Source: Bacteroidetes bacterium 46-16 (lineage in GTDB: Bacteria; Bacteroidota; Bacteroidia; Chitinophagales; Chitinophagaceae). From it: a DNA stretch of 64,000 bases. Every line of letters begins with the position of its first letter. Within the stretch, counting starts at the first letter, position 1. The notes under the pieces were generated by a model. It did not search any database and was not told the DNA's origin. It saw only the letters and a list, made by a program, of their open reading frames with translations. Both the position numbers and the translations under genes were made by a program. The stretch lies in NCBI GenBank assembly GCA_001897835.1, contig MKUN01000031.1, positions 28,950 to 92,949 on the forward strand, in the 5' to 3' direction. Below, piece by piece: positions 1 to 9,056 of this stretch.

Positions 1-1373
1 CCAAGGTAATGGCTACGCTTCATGCGCAGGCTGATGGGCGCTATTATATTGCAGCAAAAGGGGCTGCCGAAGAATTATTTGCTCATTGCACCAGGGTTTT
101 AGAAGATGGGCAGGAACTACCGTTTACAGAGGACAAACAGCAACATTGGGTTAACCTGGCAGAGATACATGCGCAATCGGGATTAAGGATGCTGGCATTT
201 GCATACAGGAACGCAGATGTTAAAGAAAGCGGCTTTTTAAATGATCTTACATTGGCCGGACTTATTGGCTTCATCGATCCTCCCAGGCAGGAAGTACCTG
301 CAGCCATTGCGGAATGTAAATCTGCGGGAATAAAAGTGGTCATGATTACAGGCGACCATCCAGCCACAGCCCAAAATATCGCTTTACAGTTAGGGTTGGC
401 AGAACCGGGAGACAAAGTAATGCATGGTAAAGACATGAAGCCATATAAAGAGCTTTCAGAAAGTGACAAAGAACAATGGCTCCATTCCGCTGTATTTGCC
501 CGGGTATCTCCCGAACAAAAACTTGATCTTATAACGCTATTCCAGGAAAAGCAAATGGTAGTAGGCATGACCGGAGATGGTGTTAATGATGCCCCTGCAC
601 TAAAAAAAGCAGATATAGGAATTGCAATGGGGCAAAGGGGTACGCAAGTGGCGCAGGAAGTAGCGGACATGGTTTTGAAAGACGATGCATTTTCATCCAT
701 TGTACTGGCTGTTAAACAAGGTCGCGTGATCTTTGACAATATCCGGAAATTTGTGATCTTTTTGCTGTCATGTAACTTAAGTGAGCTATTGATCATCGCC
801 ACAGCTTCCGTACTGAACTTACATTTTCAGCTATTTCCACTACAGATACTATTCATCAATCTCATCACCGATGTTTTACCGGCATTGGCATTGGGTGTAA
901 CGGAACCAGCTCCGCACATCATGCAACGGCAACCCTACAGCTCAGATACCCCGGTCATTGACAGAAAAAGATGGTATGCGATATTTGCCTATTCTACCAT
1001 CATAGCCATTATAACGATAGGGGCTGTGTTCGCCAGTCATGAGCTATTGCATAAAGATGAAAAATGGAATGCGGAACTCTGCAATAATATCCTCTTTTAC
1101 TCTTTGATCTTTACACAGATATTCCATGTGTTTAATATGTCGTTTGAAAAAGGTGTCAGGTTTTATAAGACAGAAGTTTTCAGAAGCAAATATGTCTGGT
1201 ATGCCGTTGTAAGTTGCATTGTCCTCACACTGCTTTCTTATTGGATACTGCCGTTGAGAAAAGTCCTTGAAGTCTCTATTTACGGCTGGAGGGACTGGAG
1301 TATTGTCCTGATTGCATCGCTGAGTTCTTTATTATTGATTCAAATCTTCAAGAAACTTAAGTTGACCATTTAG
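1..1373 (+). CDS. cation-transporting P-type ATPase, C-terminal part (5' truncated by window)
   Basis: The reading frame is open at the left edge, so only about the last 455 residues are present. They hold the end of the nucleotide-binding domain and the hinge of a P2-type ATPase: MITGDHPAT, then MTGDGVNDAPALKKADIGIA with its Mg-binding Asp. Transmembrane helices follow, including the conserved stretch FINLITDVLPALALG. The catalytic DKTGT motif lies outside the window. The family moves Ca2+, Na+/K+ or similar ions across the inner membrane at the cost of ATP. The C-terminal helices resemble the calcium/sodium (SERCA/PMR-like) branch rather than the copper branch, but the ion cannot be fixed from this fragment. 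A hairpin with a T-rich tail lies downstream, and the next gene is convergent. Confidence 0.9.
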   Translation, partial: KVMATLHAQADGRYYIAAKGAAEELFAHCTRVLEDGQELPFTEDKQQHWVNLAEIHAQSGLRMLAFAYRNADVKESGFLNDLTLAGLIGFIDPPRQEVPAAIAECKSAGIKVVMITGDHPATAQNIALQLGLAEPGDKVMHGKDMKPYKELSESDKEQWLHSAVFARVSPEQKLDLITLFQEKQMVVGMTGDGVNDAPALKKADIGIAMGQRGTQVAQEVADMVLKDDAFSSIVLAVKQGRVIFDNIRKFVIFLLSCNLSELLIIATASVLNLHFQLFPLQILFINLITDVLPALALGVTEPAPHIMQRQPYSSDTPVIDRKRWYAIFAYSTIIAIITIGAVFASHELLHKDEKWNAELCNNILFYSLIFTQIFHVFNMSFEKGVRFYKTEVFRSKYVWYAVVSCIVLTLLSYWILPLRKVLEVSIYGWRDWSIVLIASLSSLLLIQIFKKLKLTI

Positions 1374-1443
1374 AAGGAAATTCGTGTAAGTAACATACAA
1401 TGCCATATCAGCGATCATATTGTGGGGCTGGTTCAGTGTAGAT

Positions 1444-1478
1444 GGGCTGCTTTATTTTTAAGGCAGCCCTTTGCTTTT
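1444..1478 (+). terminator. hairpin terminator between convergent genes
   Basis: Perfect 7-bp arms GGGCTGC (1444-1450) and GCAGCCC (1463-1469) enclose a 12-nt loop and are followed by TTTGCTTTT. It sits just after the P-type ATPase and before the end of the convergent Mrr-like gene. Confidence 0.6.
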
Positions 1479-1484
1479 GTACCA

Positions 1485-2342
1485 CTATACTGCCGTTGAT
1501 ATTTCATTACACAGATGATGGCATTCGGTTGCTATCCTCTTTATTCTTTCTTCAGAAGAAATGATCTTAGAAAGCAGCCCCATACCATTTTTCAATTCAG
1601 AGCATAAAACTATATCCTGATCCAGCAGGGTCTGTTTCTCGAATTTGGTAAGTGTAGTCAGGCTCGTGATAGGATGTAAACCATATTTGTCAATGAGTTC
1701 CTTTAAACTGCTCCCTTTAGGGTAGTCCCATCCTATAAGCCTTAATCCAGAGCATAGGCCGTAGCTTATGGCATCATCAGAAAAACGGGTGTTTGTAGCA
1801 ACCCATGCCTGGTGTATTTTGTGCTCGTGGCCTTCCATATTTTTCCAGCTCTTTTCGATGTCCCAGAACCGCGCACTGATATATAGAGGGATTTTTACGT
1901 CGCAATTAAACCCTTTTTGATTATGAAATTTACATTCGACCATAAAATGTTCCTGGTCCTTTTGAGCCACTACGTCCACTTCATGTATTACACATTGCCC
2001 TTTCACCATTTGGTCAACCTTTGTTTCATACCCCATGTGCTTAAGCAGCCTGCCAATAAATTGTTCGAAAGGGAACCCGGTTGGGCCTAGCTCAAGGATG
2101 GCATTCTTTAATTTATACCTGGAAGCCTCCGCATGAGGTAATCCCTTTAGCAAAGAATACGCCTTCCGGTAAATCAGCTTTGTGGGTATTCCTTCGTAAG
2201 AATCTTTGATAACTTTTTCTATAATAGATGCTACTTGCTTATGATCGGCACCGGACTTTAGTAATGAATGCCGTAGCTGATCTACTGAAAACGCCGCCTT
2301 ATTTCCTGATGCTTTTGTTACATGAAAATGCTTGTGTTTCAT
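1485..2342 (-). CDS. ATP-cone plus Mrr-like restriction endonuclease-fold protein
   Basis: Residues 5-85 look like an ATP-cone, the nucleotide-binding regulatory module best known from ribonucleotide reductases and NrdR. Residues 90-200 carry an Mrr/REase_4-like nuclease core, with EVDVV at 121-125 (D123) and VECKFH at 135-140 (E136-x-K138), which is the D...ExK pattern of PD-(D/E)xK nucleases. Mrr-type proteins are DNA endonucleases, often directed at modified DNA; an ATP-cone in front suggests nucleotide control. The gene stands alone between convergent and divergent neighbours, so it may be a solitary restriction or repair enzyme. The target is unknown. Confidence 0.75.
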   Translation of the reverse strand: MKHKHFHVTKASGNKAAFSVDQLRHSLLKSGADHKQVASIIEKVIKDSYEGIPTKLIYRKAYSLLKGLPHAEASRYKLKNAILELGPTGFPFEQFIGRLLKHMGYETKVDQMVKGQCVIHEVDVVAQKDQEHFMVECKFHNQKGFNCDVKIPLYISARFWDIEKSWKNMEGHEHKIHQAWVATNTRFSDDAISYGLCSGLRLIGWDYPKGSSLKELIDKYGLHPITSLTTLTKFEKQTLLDQDIVLCSELKNGMGLLSKIISSEERIKRIATECHHLCNEISTAV

Positions 2343-2914
2343 AAATAGTAATTAAATGTGTTGATGCCCCGATTGTATAGGCGTTACCGAAGGAGGGTTA
2401 AAATTATTTTTTTCTTTTACTGGGTTAGTCCCTTACTACATGCTCAAGCCCCCATAAATAAGGCATTGCTAAGAAGTCTTGCAAGAATATAATCTTACAA
2501 CAATACTACCTGTTTGTAAAATTCAAAACATTGACCATTATCACAATTACACATGCTGACCGTCATTGATAAATAAAGCTTGAGAAGATAATTTACACAA
2601 CAGCAAGTTAATGACTATGTATGAATATACGGAAATCAATGTAAAAATGTAGATAATAAAGATGGGTAAAAATAATGTTATCACTGTCTAATATATCGTT
2701 GAGTAAGCGCCGAGCGCATCGCAAAATTTCAAACAAGAAATGCAATAAAGCTAACAATCTATGCTGCGCAAATAAATACATTGTGATACGCCTGCATCAC
2801 TCAATAACCTAAACTAATCGAACGTCAGTACTGACAGATGTTCGTTCACCTAAGAAGGTCAAATAGAGTAATGAATTTGCGTGAAAACATGAATATCTGA
2901 TATTATTATAAAAC
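2343..2914. other. intergenic region, 572 bp
   Basis: AT-rich spacer between the divergent Mrr-like gene and ppk2. I see no convincing gene. It contains a strong palindrome at 2819-2844 (separate entry) and a near match to the Bacteroidota -7 element (TGAATTTG, 2872-2879) ahead of ppk2. Confidence 0.6.
2819..2844. promoter_or_regulatory. nested palindrome upstream of ppk2
   Basis: A perfect 12-bp palindrome, GTCAGTACTGAC (2824-2835), sits inside outer arms CGAAC (2819-2823) and GTTCG (2840-2844). It lies 70-95 bp before the PPK2 start, a plausible place for an operator. The regulator is unknown. Confidence 0.4.
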
Positions 2915-3655
2915 ATGAAGGAGATAAAACTCGTTAAGGTAAGTTCGGCACCTCAGCATAAGATGGGTAAACAAGCTTTGAATGAAAAGCTTTCATCGCT
3001 CAGGGAAAGAATGTTCGCACTACAGCACCTGTTTTACGCGAATGCGGATAAAAGCATGCTAATAATTTTTCAGGGGATGGATACCTCCGGGAAAGACAGT
3101 ACGATACGCCATGTATTCTCCTGTATTAATCCCCTTGGCGTTCATGCATATTCATTCACAGAGCCATGCGATAGAGAGCAGAAACATGATTTCTTATGGC
3201 GTATCTATCAACAACTGCCAGAGAAAGGACGCATCCAGATATTTAACCGGTCTCATTATGAGGATATTTTAGTCCCTTCTATCCACCAGTTATTGGATAA
3301 AAGCCTCATTGAAAGACGATATGACGCTATTAATTCTTTTGAACAGGAATTAATCGATAATGGGACTATTATCCTGAAATTTTATTTGCATCTAAGTAAA
3401 AAAGAACAACATAAAAGACTGGAGAAGCGCAAAAGCGATCCCCTGAAAAAATGGAAATATAAGAAATCTGATAAGACGGAAGCCAAAAAATGGCAGGGCT
3501 ATATGAAGGTTTATGAACGTATCCTGAATGATTGCAGTTCCCAGGTACCTTGGCAAATTGTTCCTGCCGATGATAAGCAGTACCGCAATTATCTGGTAGC
3601 TAAAGCTATTGTGGATACACTGGAAGGTTTAAAATTGAAATACCCGGGCCAATAG
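2915..3655 (+). CDS. ppk2: polyphosphate kinase 2 family protein
   Basis: PPK2 enzymes transfer phosphate between polyphosphate and nucleotides in the cytoplasm. The 246-residue length fits a single PPK2 domain. The Walker A-type loop GMDTSGKDS is at residues 54-62, and the conserved FNRSHYED signature (Walker B/lid region) and the lysine/arginine-rich lid after it are clear. The gene overlaps the following DUF1622 gene by one base (TAG/GTG), so the two are probably translated together. Neighbouring PEP synthase and dehydrogenase genes suggest an energy-stress role. Whether it prefers AMP, ADP or GDP cannot be read safely from sequence. Confidence 0.92.
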   Translation: MKEIKLVKVSSAPQHKMGKQALNEKLSSLRERMFALQHLFYANADKSMLIIFQGMDTSGKDSTIRHVFSCINPLGVHAYSFTEPCDREQKHDFLWRIYQQLPEKGRIQIFNRSHYEDILVPSIHQLLDKSLIERRYDAINSFEQELIDNGTIILKFYLHLSKKEQHKRLEKRKSDPLKKWKYKKSDKTEAKKWQGYMKVYERILNDCSSQVPWQIVPADDKQYRNYLVAKAIVDTLEGLKLKYPGQ

Positions 3656-3978
3656 TGTCGATGCAAGTATTCAACTACATAGCTACTGGTATCGGTATTG
3701 CAGGAAGCTGTATTATTATTTGGGGTGTTCTTTTGACTGTATTCAATTTTTTTAAGATAGAGTCAAACAGATTTATCAAAAAAATCGATAGCAAGGACGA
3801 TGGAGAAATCCGGTATTCTTTTAGCTCCTATATGCTTTTAGGATTGGACTTTATGCTGGCAGCAGATATCATTCATACAATTCATAATCCTGTACTTAAT
3901 GAGCTCTATATACTTGCAATAATAGTGGCTATCCGCTCGGTAATAAGTTTCTTCATGCACAAAGAGATGAAAAATTAG
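3655..3978 (+). CDS. DUF1622 small membrane protein
   Basis: A 107-residue protein with three hydrophobic segments, near residues 6-30, 50-70 and 78-98. The middle one carries the pattern LGLDFMLAADI typical of DUF1622 inner-membrane proteins. The family has no established function. The start could be the GTG at 3655, which overlaps the ppk2 stop codon, or the ATG at 3661; the overlap favours coupling either way. Position after ppk2 and before ppsA suggests co-expression with the energy-stress genes. Confidence 0.8.
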   Translation: MSMQVFNYIATGIGIAGSCIIIWGVLLTVFNFFKIESNRFIKKIDSKDDGEIRYSFSSYMLLGLDFMLAADIIHTIHNPVLNELYILAIIVAIRSVISFFMHKEMKN

Positions 3979-4112
3979 AAAGGAATTATGAAAACAAGAT
4001 GCCTGCAATCTGATAAAACCAATGCTGAAATATAGAGTACGCTAAGAAACACCGCCTATATCATTAGAAATTTACCAGAAAGATTAATTAACTATTCAAT
4101 ACAACGGCCTAT

Positions 4113-6521
4113 ATGAAATTAATAAAGAACTTTTCTGAACTCAGAATAGAAGATATCCCGATGGTAGGCGGTAAGAATGCTTCTCTCGGTGAAATGTTTA
4201 GCATGCTTACTCAAAAAGGCATTAATATACCGGACGGCTTTGCAGTAACATCTGATGGATACTGGAATTTCCTGAATAGTAATAATATCAGACCAAAGCT
4301 AAGTAACCTGCTTGCACGACTTGATACCAAAGCCTTTGAAAATTTGCGTGAAATTGGCTTAAACGCAAGAAAACTTTTGCTCGAAGCCACAATTCCTGAT
4401 GAATTAAGAGACGAGATTATAGCTGCTTACAAACAATTACAAGAAAGAACGGACAGTACAGTATCACTTGCGGTTCGAAGTAGTGCAACAGCAGAAGATT
4501 TACCCAATGCCAGTTTCGCTGGGCAACAGGAAACATTTTTGAATGTGCGAGGTGAGGAAAATTTAATTAAAGCATGCCAGCGCTGTTACGCTTCGCTTTT
4601 CACAGACAGAGCAATAAAATACAGGGTTGATAATCATTTTGATCATAACCAGGTTGCTTTGTCAATTGGAGTGCAAGTAATGGTTCGTTCTGATTTAGCT
4701 AGTTCGGGCGTAATGTTTACAATGGATCCTGATACCGGATTTAGGAATGTGGTTTTAATTTCAGGTGCATGGGGGTTAGGTGAAAATGTGGTGCAGGGAA
4801 ACGTAAATACCGATGAATTTCTTGTTTTTAAGCCTTTATTGGGGAAAGTTACCCAACCAATTATTTCTCATAAGTTAGGCAGTAAGCTTAAAACAATGGT
4901 TTACTCGACCAAACATACAGATGAGATTTTACGACCTGAAGATGCGGTCATTAATTTAGACACTTCAGTAGATAAACAAAGGAATTTAGTTTTAAACGAT
5001 AACGAGATTATCCAATTAGCAGAATGGGCTGGTAAAATACAGGAACATTACAGTCAACACATGGATATTGAATGGGCGAAAGACGGCATAAATGGTAATT
5101 TATATATTGTACAAGCCAGACCGGAAACAGTCCACAGTAATAGAAGTGAAAACTTATTCAGGCAGTATACTTTACTGGAAAAGAGCGAAGTCCTTTGTGT
5201 TGGCGCTGGTCTTGGAAACCGCATTGCGTCCGGCAAAGCGAGGATACTTCATTCGCCTTCAGAAATTTCGAAATTAAAGGAGGGAGAAATATTGGTAACT
5301 GAGCGCACTGACCCTGATTGGGATCCTGTTTTAAAAAAAGCGACAGCTATAATAACAGATCAGGGTGGGAGAACTTCTCATGCCGCTATCGTTGCGCGGG
5401 AGCTCGGTGCAATAGCAATCGTTGGGACCGGCAACGGAACACAAAAAATAGAAGATGGAGATGTAATTACCGTCTCAGTCGCAGGAGATGGTATGGGCAC
5501 AGTTTATAAAGGCATATTGAAATGGTCTGAAAATGAAATTGATATTTCCACGATTCCTAAACCAGATACGAAGGCTATGCTCATCCTTGCCCATCCGGAT
5601 GAGGCGTTTCGTTACTCTTCTTTACCCAACGATGGGGTTGGCTTAATGCGAATGGAATTTATTATAAGCAGTGTCATCGGTATTCACCCGATGGCCCTTC
5701 GTCATTTTGCGGAACTAAAAGATGAATCAATGAAGGGTAAAATTGAAAAACTCACCCTACAGTACCCGGACAAACAGCAATACTTCATAAAAAAGCTGGC
5801 AGAAGCAACAGCTAAGATTGCTGCGGCTTTTTATCCGAAGGATGTAATTGTTCGTATGAGCGATTTTAAATCAAACGAATATGCTAATCTTCTTGGTGGA
5901 AAATTGTTTGAGCCCAATGAAGAAAATCCGATGATTGGCTTTAGAGGAGCTTCGCGATACTATCATCCCTTGTATAAGGAAGGTTTCGAAATGGAATGTA
6001 AAGCGATGAAACTAGTACATGAAGAAATGGGATTTACTAATATAAAACTGATGATCCCTTTCTGCCGTACTGTGACTGAAGCACAAAAGGTAATTGAAGT
6101 GATGAACGAATTTGGTTTAAAGAAGGGTAAAAATGGACTAGAGTTATACTGTATGATTGAAATACCAAGCAACGCGTTATTAGCCGAGGAATTCGCAAAA
6201 TATTTCGATGGGTTTTCCATTGGCTCTAATGACCTTACTCAACTAACATTAGGTGCTGACAGGGATTCTGAATTATTAAGCGAAACATTCGATCCTTTTA
6301 ATCCAGCGGTAATGCAGCTAATTGCAATGACTTTGGAGAAGGCAAAGAAAACAGGAACACACACAGGTTTATGTGGCCAGGCTCCAAGTGACTTTCCTGA
6401 ATATGCCCAATTTCTTGTTGAAAATGGGATCGATAGTATTGCATTTAATCCAGATGCTCTGATAGCCGGAATTAGAAATATAAATGCGGCTGAAGCTGTG
6501 CTTCTGCAAACAAGGAGGTAG
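4113..6521 (+). CDS. ppsA: phosphoenolpyruvate synthase
   Basis: PEP synthase (pyruvate, water dikinase) converts pyruvate + ATP + H2O to PEP + AMP + phosphate, feeding gluconeogenesis. The 802-residue length and domain order match: N-terminal PPDK/ATP-grasp domain (VGGKNASLGEMF; RSSATAEDLPNASFAGQQET), the swivelling phosphohistidine domain with GGRTSHAAIVAREL (H423), and the C-terminal TIM-barrel with IGSNDLTQLTLGADRD and the catalytic Cys in GLCGQ (C754). A purine-rich AAGGAGGT at its very 3' end lies 6 bp before a downstream ATG (6525). It probably forms an operon with the dehydrogenase that follows. Confidence 0.95.
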   Translation: MKLIKNFSELRIEDIPMVGGKNASLGEMFSMLTQKGINIPDGFAVTSDGYWNFLNSNNIRPKLSNLLARLDTKAFENLREIGLNARKLLLEATIPDELRDEIIAAYKQLQERTDSTVSLAVRSSATAEDLPNASFAGQQETFLNVRGEENLIKACQRCYASLFTDRAIKYRVDNHFDHNQVALSIGVQVMVRSDLASSGVMFTMDPDTGFRNVVLISGAWGLGENVVQGNVNTDEFLVFKPLLGKVTQPIISHKLGSKLKTMVYSTKHTDEILRPEDAVINLDTSVDKQRNLVLNDNEIIQLAEWAGKIQEHYSQHMDIEWAKDGINGNLYIVQARPETVHSNRSENLFRQYTLLEKSEVLCVGAGLGNRIASGKARILHSPSEISKLKEGEILVTERTDPDWDPVLKKATAIITDQGGRTSHAAIVARELGAIAIVGTGNGTQKIEDGDVITVSVAGDGMGTVYKGILKWSENEIDISTIPKPDTKAMLILAHPDEAFRYSSLPNDGVGLMRMEFIISSVIGIHPMALRHFAELKDESMKGKIEKLTLQYPDKQQYFIKKLAEATAKIAAAFYPKDVIVRMSDFKSNEYANLLGGKLFEPNEENPMIGFRGASRYYHPLYKEGFEMECKAMKLVHEEMGFTNIKLMIPFCRTVTEAQKVIEVMNEFGLKKGKNGLELYCMIEIPSNALLAEEFAKYFDGFSIGSNDLTQLTLGADRDSELLSETFDPFNPAVMQLIAMTLEKAKKTGTHTGLCGQAPSDFPEYAQFLVENGIDSIAFNPDALIAGIRNINAAEAVLLQTRR

Positions 6522-6581
6522 GAAATGCCAGCAGTTGGCAGACCCTGGATTGCACATGATAAAAGACTAAAATCATCATTG

Positions 6582-7568
6582 ATGAAAATAGCTGTGTTTA
6601 GTACCCACAAATTTGAAAAGAAATATCTTGAACATGTATTCAATGGGAAATATGATGTAAAATATATCAGTACAACCCTTTCTTTCGAAACAGCTTCCTT
6701 AGCTCAGGGCTATGATGCTGTTTCTATTTTTGTGACCGATACTGCATGCGCTCTGACACTCCAAATACTGGCTAAATCAGGTGTTAAATTTCTTGCACTA
6801 CGTTCGGCAGGCTATAATCATGTCGATCTTGCAGCAGCCAAAAGGCTTAAGATTAAAATAGCTCGTGTACCCGAATATTCTCCTCATGCCGTAGCAGAAC
6901 ATACAGTCGCTCTGATGCTCGCGTTAAACCGTAAATTGATACGTGCCCATAATAGGGTAATGGATCAAAATTTTTCATTGGATGGATTAGTGGGATTCGA
7001 CATGTATATGAAAACAGTAGGTATTATCGGTACAGGAAAAATAGGAAGCGTTGTAGCTAAAATAATAAATGGCCTTGGATGCAGGATTCTTCTTCATGAT
7101 AAGTCTGAAAACGTTGAACTGCACGATAAATATGGTGCTATCTATACGGATTGTGACACATTATGTAAAGAATCCGATATTATCTCCCTTCACGTTCCCC
7201 TGATGCCTGAAACATTACATTTGATCAATAAAGACTGTATCAGGAAAATGAAAAGAGGGGTCATGCTGATAAACACCAGTAGAGGTGCCTTGGTTAGCAC
7301 GACCGATGTGTTAGAGGCTCTTAAAACCGGGCAAATTGGCTATTTGGGACTAGATGTTTATGAAGAAGAAAAAGGTCTTTTTTTTGAAGATCATTCTGAA
7401 GATATTTTGCAGGATGATATTATTGCAAGACTTATGACATTCAATAACGTTATAATTACAAGTCACCAGGCTTTTTTGACAGATACAGCATTGTCAAATA
7501 TTGCGAAGGTTACATTTGATAATCTTGAATGTTATGAAAATGACACTAAATGTGATAATGAATTGTAG
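6582..7568 (+). CDS. D-2-hydroxyacid dehydrogenase (D-lactate dehydrogenase-like)
   Basis: Family enzymes reduce 2-keto acids such as pyruvate with NADH. Visible parts: substrate-domain RSAGYNHVDL, Rossmann motif GTGKIGS, NTSRGALV with the catalytic Arg region, DVYEEEKG (typical of LdhA-type D-lactate dehydrogenases) and the catalytic His in TSHQAFLT. The start at 6582 (MKIAVFSTHKFEKKYLE) fits family N-termini. An in-frame ATG at 6525 would add 19 unrelated residues, but a good Shine-Dalgarno (AAGGAGGT inside the ppsA 3' end) precedes it, so the longer form cannot be excluded. Together with ppsA it suggests pyruvate-node control under low oxygen. Confidence 0.88.
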   Translation: MKIAVFSTHKFEKKYLEHVFNGKYDVKYISTTLSFETASLAQGYDAVSIFVTDTACALTLQILAKSGVKFLALRSAGYNHVDLAAAKRLKIKIARVPEYSPHAVAEHTVALMLALNRKLIRAHNRVMDQNFSLDGLVGFDMYMKTVGIIGTGKIGSVVAKIINGLGCRILLHDKSENVELHDKYGAIYTDCDTLCKESDIISLHVPLMPETLHLINKDCIRKMKRGVMLINTSRGALVSTTDVLEALKTGQIGYLGLDVYEEEKGLFFEDHSEDILQDDIIARLMTFNNVIITSHQAFLTDTALSNIAKVTFDNLECYENDTKCDNEL

Positions 7569-7850
7569 ATGAATTGCTTGCCAGCAAGTTTTGTCTTCAA
7601 AAAGCGTTAGCGACATTCCTGATAAAGTGTCGAGATGCAAGTCAAAGATTATAAGCTGAGTAGGTTATAAGAGTTAGAATAGACAAGCTATAAGATTAGT
7701 GGATTGGATAAGGAGCTTAGCCTCATAGGACACAATCATCCTATAAATTAAATACAATTACATGTGTGTGCGATCTGTTAATTCGCTAAAATATATAGCA
7801 GCTTTAAAATCAAATTTTCTCGTTTTTATACTGTGGTTTAGATAATCTTT

Positions 7851-7858
7851 TAATTTTG
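7851..7858 (+). promoter_or_regulatory. Bacteroidota -7 promoter element, almost leaderless
   Basis: TAATTTTG matches the Bacteroidota -7 consensus TAnnTTTG and ends only 6 bp before the ATG at 7865, so the mRNA would have almost no 5' leader. I see no clean TTG -33 box. The 282 bases upstream (7569-7850) hold no gene I can support, only a weak 5-bp hairpin near 7575-7588 after the dehydrogenase gene. Confidence 0.5.
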
Positions 7859-7864
7859 CAATAC

Positions 7865-8269
7865 ATGAAGCGCCTCTTAACGATAATGATAGCCGTCTCT
7901 TACCTGTGCCTTAGCATAGGTATTACCATGCATATTCATTATTGTATGGGCAGAATAGTTAGTGCGAGCTTTATTGAGCCGGATGACCAACATCATTGTT
8001 CTCATTGCGGGATGAAGAAGACCTCTTCAAAAAATGGATGTTGCAAAGATGAGCACAAGCTGTTTAAAAGTGCCAATGACCAGCATTTGGCAAAACTGCT
8101 TATCTTAAAGGCCGGCTTTAGTGAATTTGTAATCATCCCACTGACTAGTTTCCCGCAAGAGGTATATCTTGCTACAGCCTATAAAAATCCTGCTGCAAAG
8201 GCAAATGCTCCACCCCGGCGGGTGCCGCATTGTCCCCTCTACATAAGCTTACGGAATTTCCGTGTCTGA
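7865..8269 (+). CDS. HYC_CC_PP family heavy-metal-associated protein
   Basis: A 134-residue protein with an N-terminal hydrophobic signal segment followed by HIHYCMG, then CSHCGMKK and NGCCKDEHK, and a C-terminal PPRRVP. This HYC...CC...PP layout is typical of a Bacteroidota family encoded next to copper/zinc efflux genes. The Cys/His clusters suggest metal binding in the envelope; the function is not established. An upstream TTG in frame (7856) lies inside the promoter element, so the ATG at 7865 is preferred. It heads the metal-resistance operon. Confidence 0.8.
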   Translation: MKRLLTIMIAVSYLCLSIGITMHIHYCMGRIVSASFIEPDDQHHCSHCGMKKTSSKNGCCKDEHKLFKSANDQHLAKLLILKAGFSEFVIIPLTSFPQEVYLATAYKNPAAKANAPPRRVPHCPLYISLRNFRV

Positions 8270-8353
8270 TACCATTTTATTGTTGCTGCAACGATAGGAA
8301 TATTTCTATGGCATACGCTGCCTGAAATATTACTCACGTTGCTTTTTTCTTTT

Positions 8354-8382
8354 CCGGTAATTCCACAGGAAGGAATTACCGG
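8354..8382. repeat. perfect 11-bp inverted repeat
   Basis: CCGGTAATTCC (8354-8364) and GGAATTACCGG (8372-8382) are perfect arms around a 7-nt spacer, 36 bp before the first DUF3347 start. No T-run follows on the plus strand, so it is more likely an operator or a leader hairpin than a terminator. Confidence 0.5.
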
Positions 8383-8417
8383 TGCATGGATTACCTAACA
8401 ATAAAATTATTTTCTTA

Positions 8418-9023
8418 ATGAACTTCTCAATCAAAGCCGCACTATCAGCAACGATAATACTGATTAGTGCTTCCTGTGGGAACGGGAATAATAAAAATAA
8501 CGAGACAGCTCAGGATGCAACTTCGGCTATTAATATGGACGATGTTGCCATCATAAAACCGTCTATCACTAATGCCGATCAGTTACTCACAAAACAAATT
8601 GACGGTATTTACAATAGTTACCTGCAGGTGCAATCCGCGCTTGCCGCAGATCAGTTCTCAAAAGCATCTGTTGCCGCCAATGAGCTGAATACAGTGCTGA
8701 GCGATTTTAAAGACAGTACAATGCCGGAAAACCAAAAGCAGGCGTACGAAACGCATATATCTGCGATCAGGGAAAGTGCGAACAAGATTGTTAACAGCAA
8801 AAATATTGAACAGCAACGGATATCGTTTGAACCCTTGTCCACGCATGTATTCGACCTTTTAAAATCGTTCGGAAGTAATAAGCCGGTATATGAAACCCAT
8901 TGCTCTATGGCATTTGACAATAAAGGGGCAAGCTGGCTTAGTGACCAACCTGTAATACGAAATCCATATTACGGCAATAAAATGCTGGAATGTGGTGAAG
9001 TGATGTCCGTTATTAAAAAGTAA
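8418..9023 (+). CDS. DUF3347 lipoprotein (paralogue 1)
   Basis: The N-terminus from M at 8418 is a lipoprotein signal (hydrophobic stretch, then SASCG); an in-frame ATG at 8382 would add 12 residues and overlap the inverted repeat. The mature part is a helical DUF3347 domain ending in the family's metal-site-like motif: a Cys-x-Met (HCSMAF), then SWLS, then NPYYGNKMLECG. DUF3347 domains occur alone or fused to CusB-type efflux adaptors and are linked with copper handling in the periplasm; a biochemical role is not settled. Two paralogues follow in the same operon. Confidence 0.85.
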   Translation: MNFSIKAALSATIILISASCGNGNNKNNETAQDATSAINMDDVAIIKPSITNADQLLTKQIDGIYNSYLQVQSALAADQFSKASVAANELNTVLSDFKDSTMPENQKQAYETHISAIRESANKIVNSKNIEQQRISFEPLSTHVFDLLKSFGSNKPVYETHCSMAFDNKGASWLSDQPVIRNPYYGNKMLECGEVMSVIKK

Positions 9024-9056
9024 AAAAGCATTATCAAACGATAAAAATTCTTAAAA

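Noticed and set aside
83..802. 239-residue open frame on the minus strand
   Set aside because: It is antisense to the conserved P-type ATPase domain and has Ser/Ala-rich shadow composition without any motif.
8354..8382. Inverted repeat as a terminator after the HYC_CC_PP gene
   Set aside because: No T-run follows on the plus strand; the T-rich stretch precedes it. Kept only as a repeat or possible operator.
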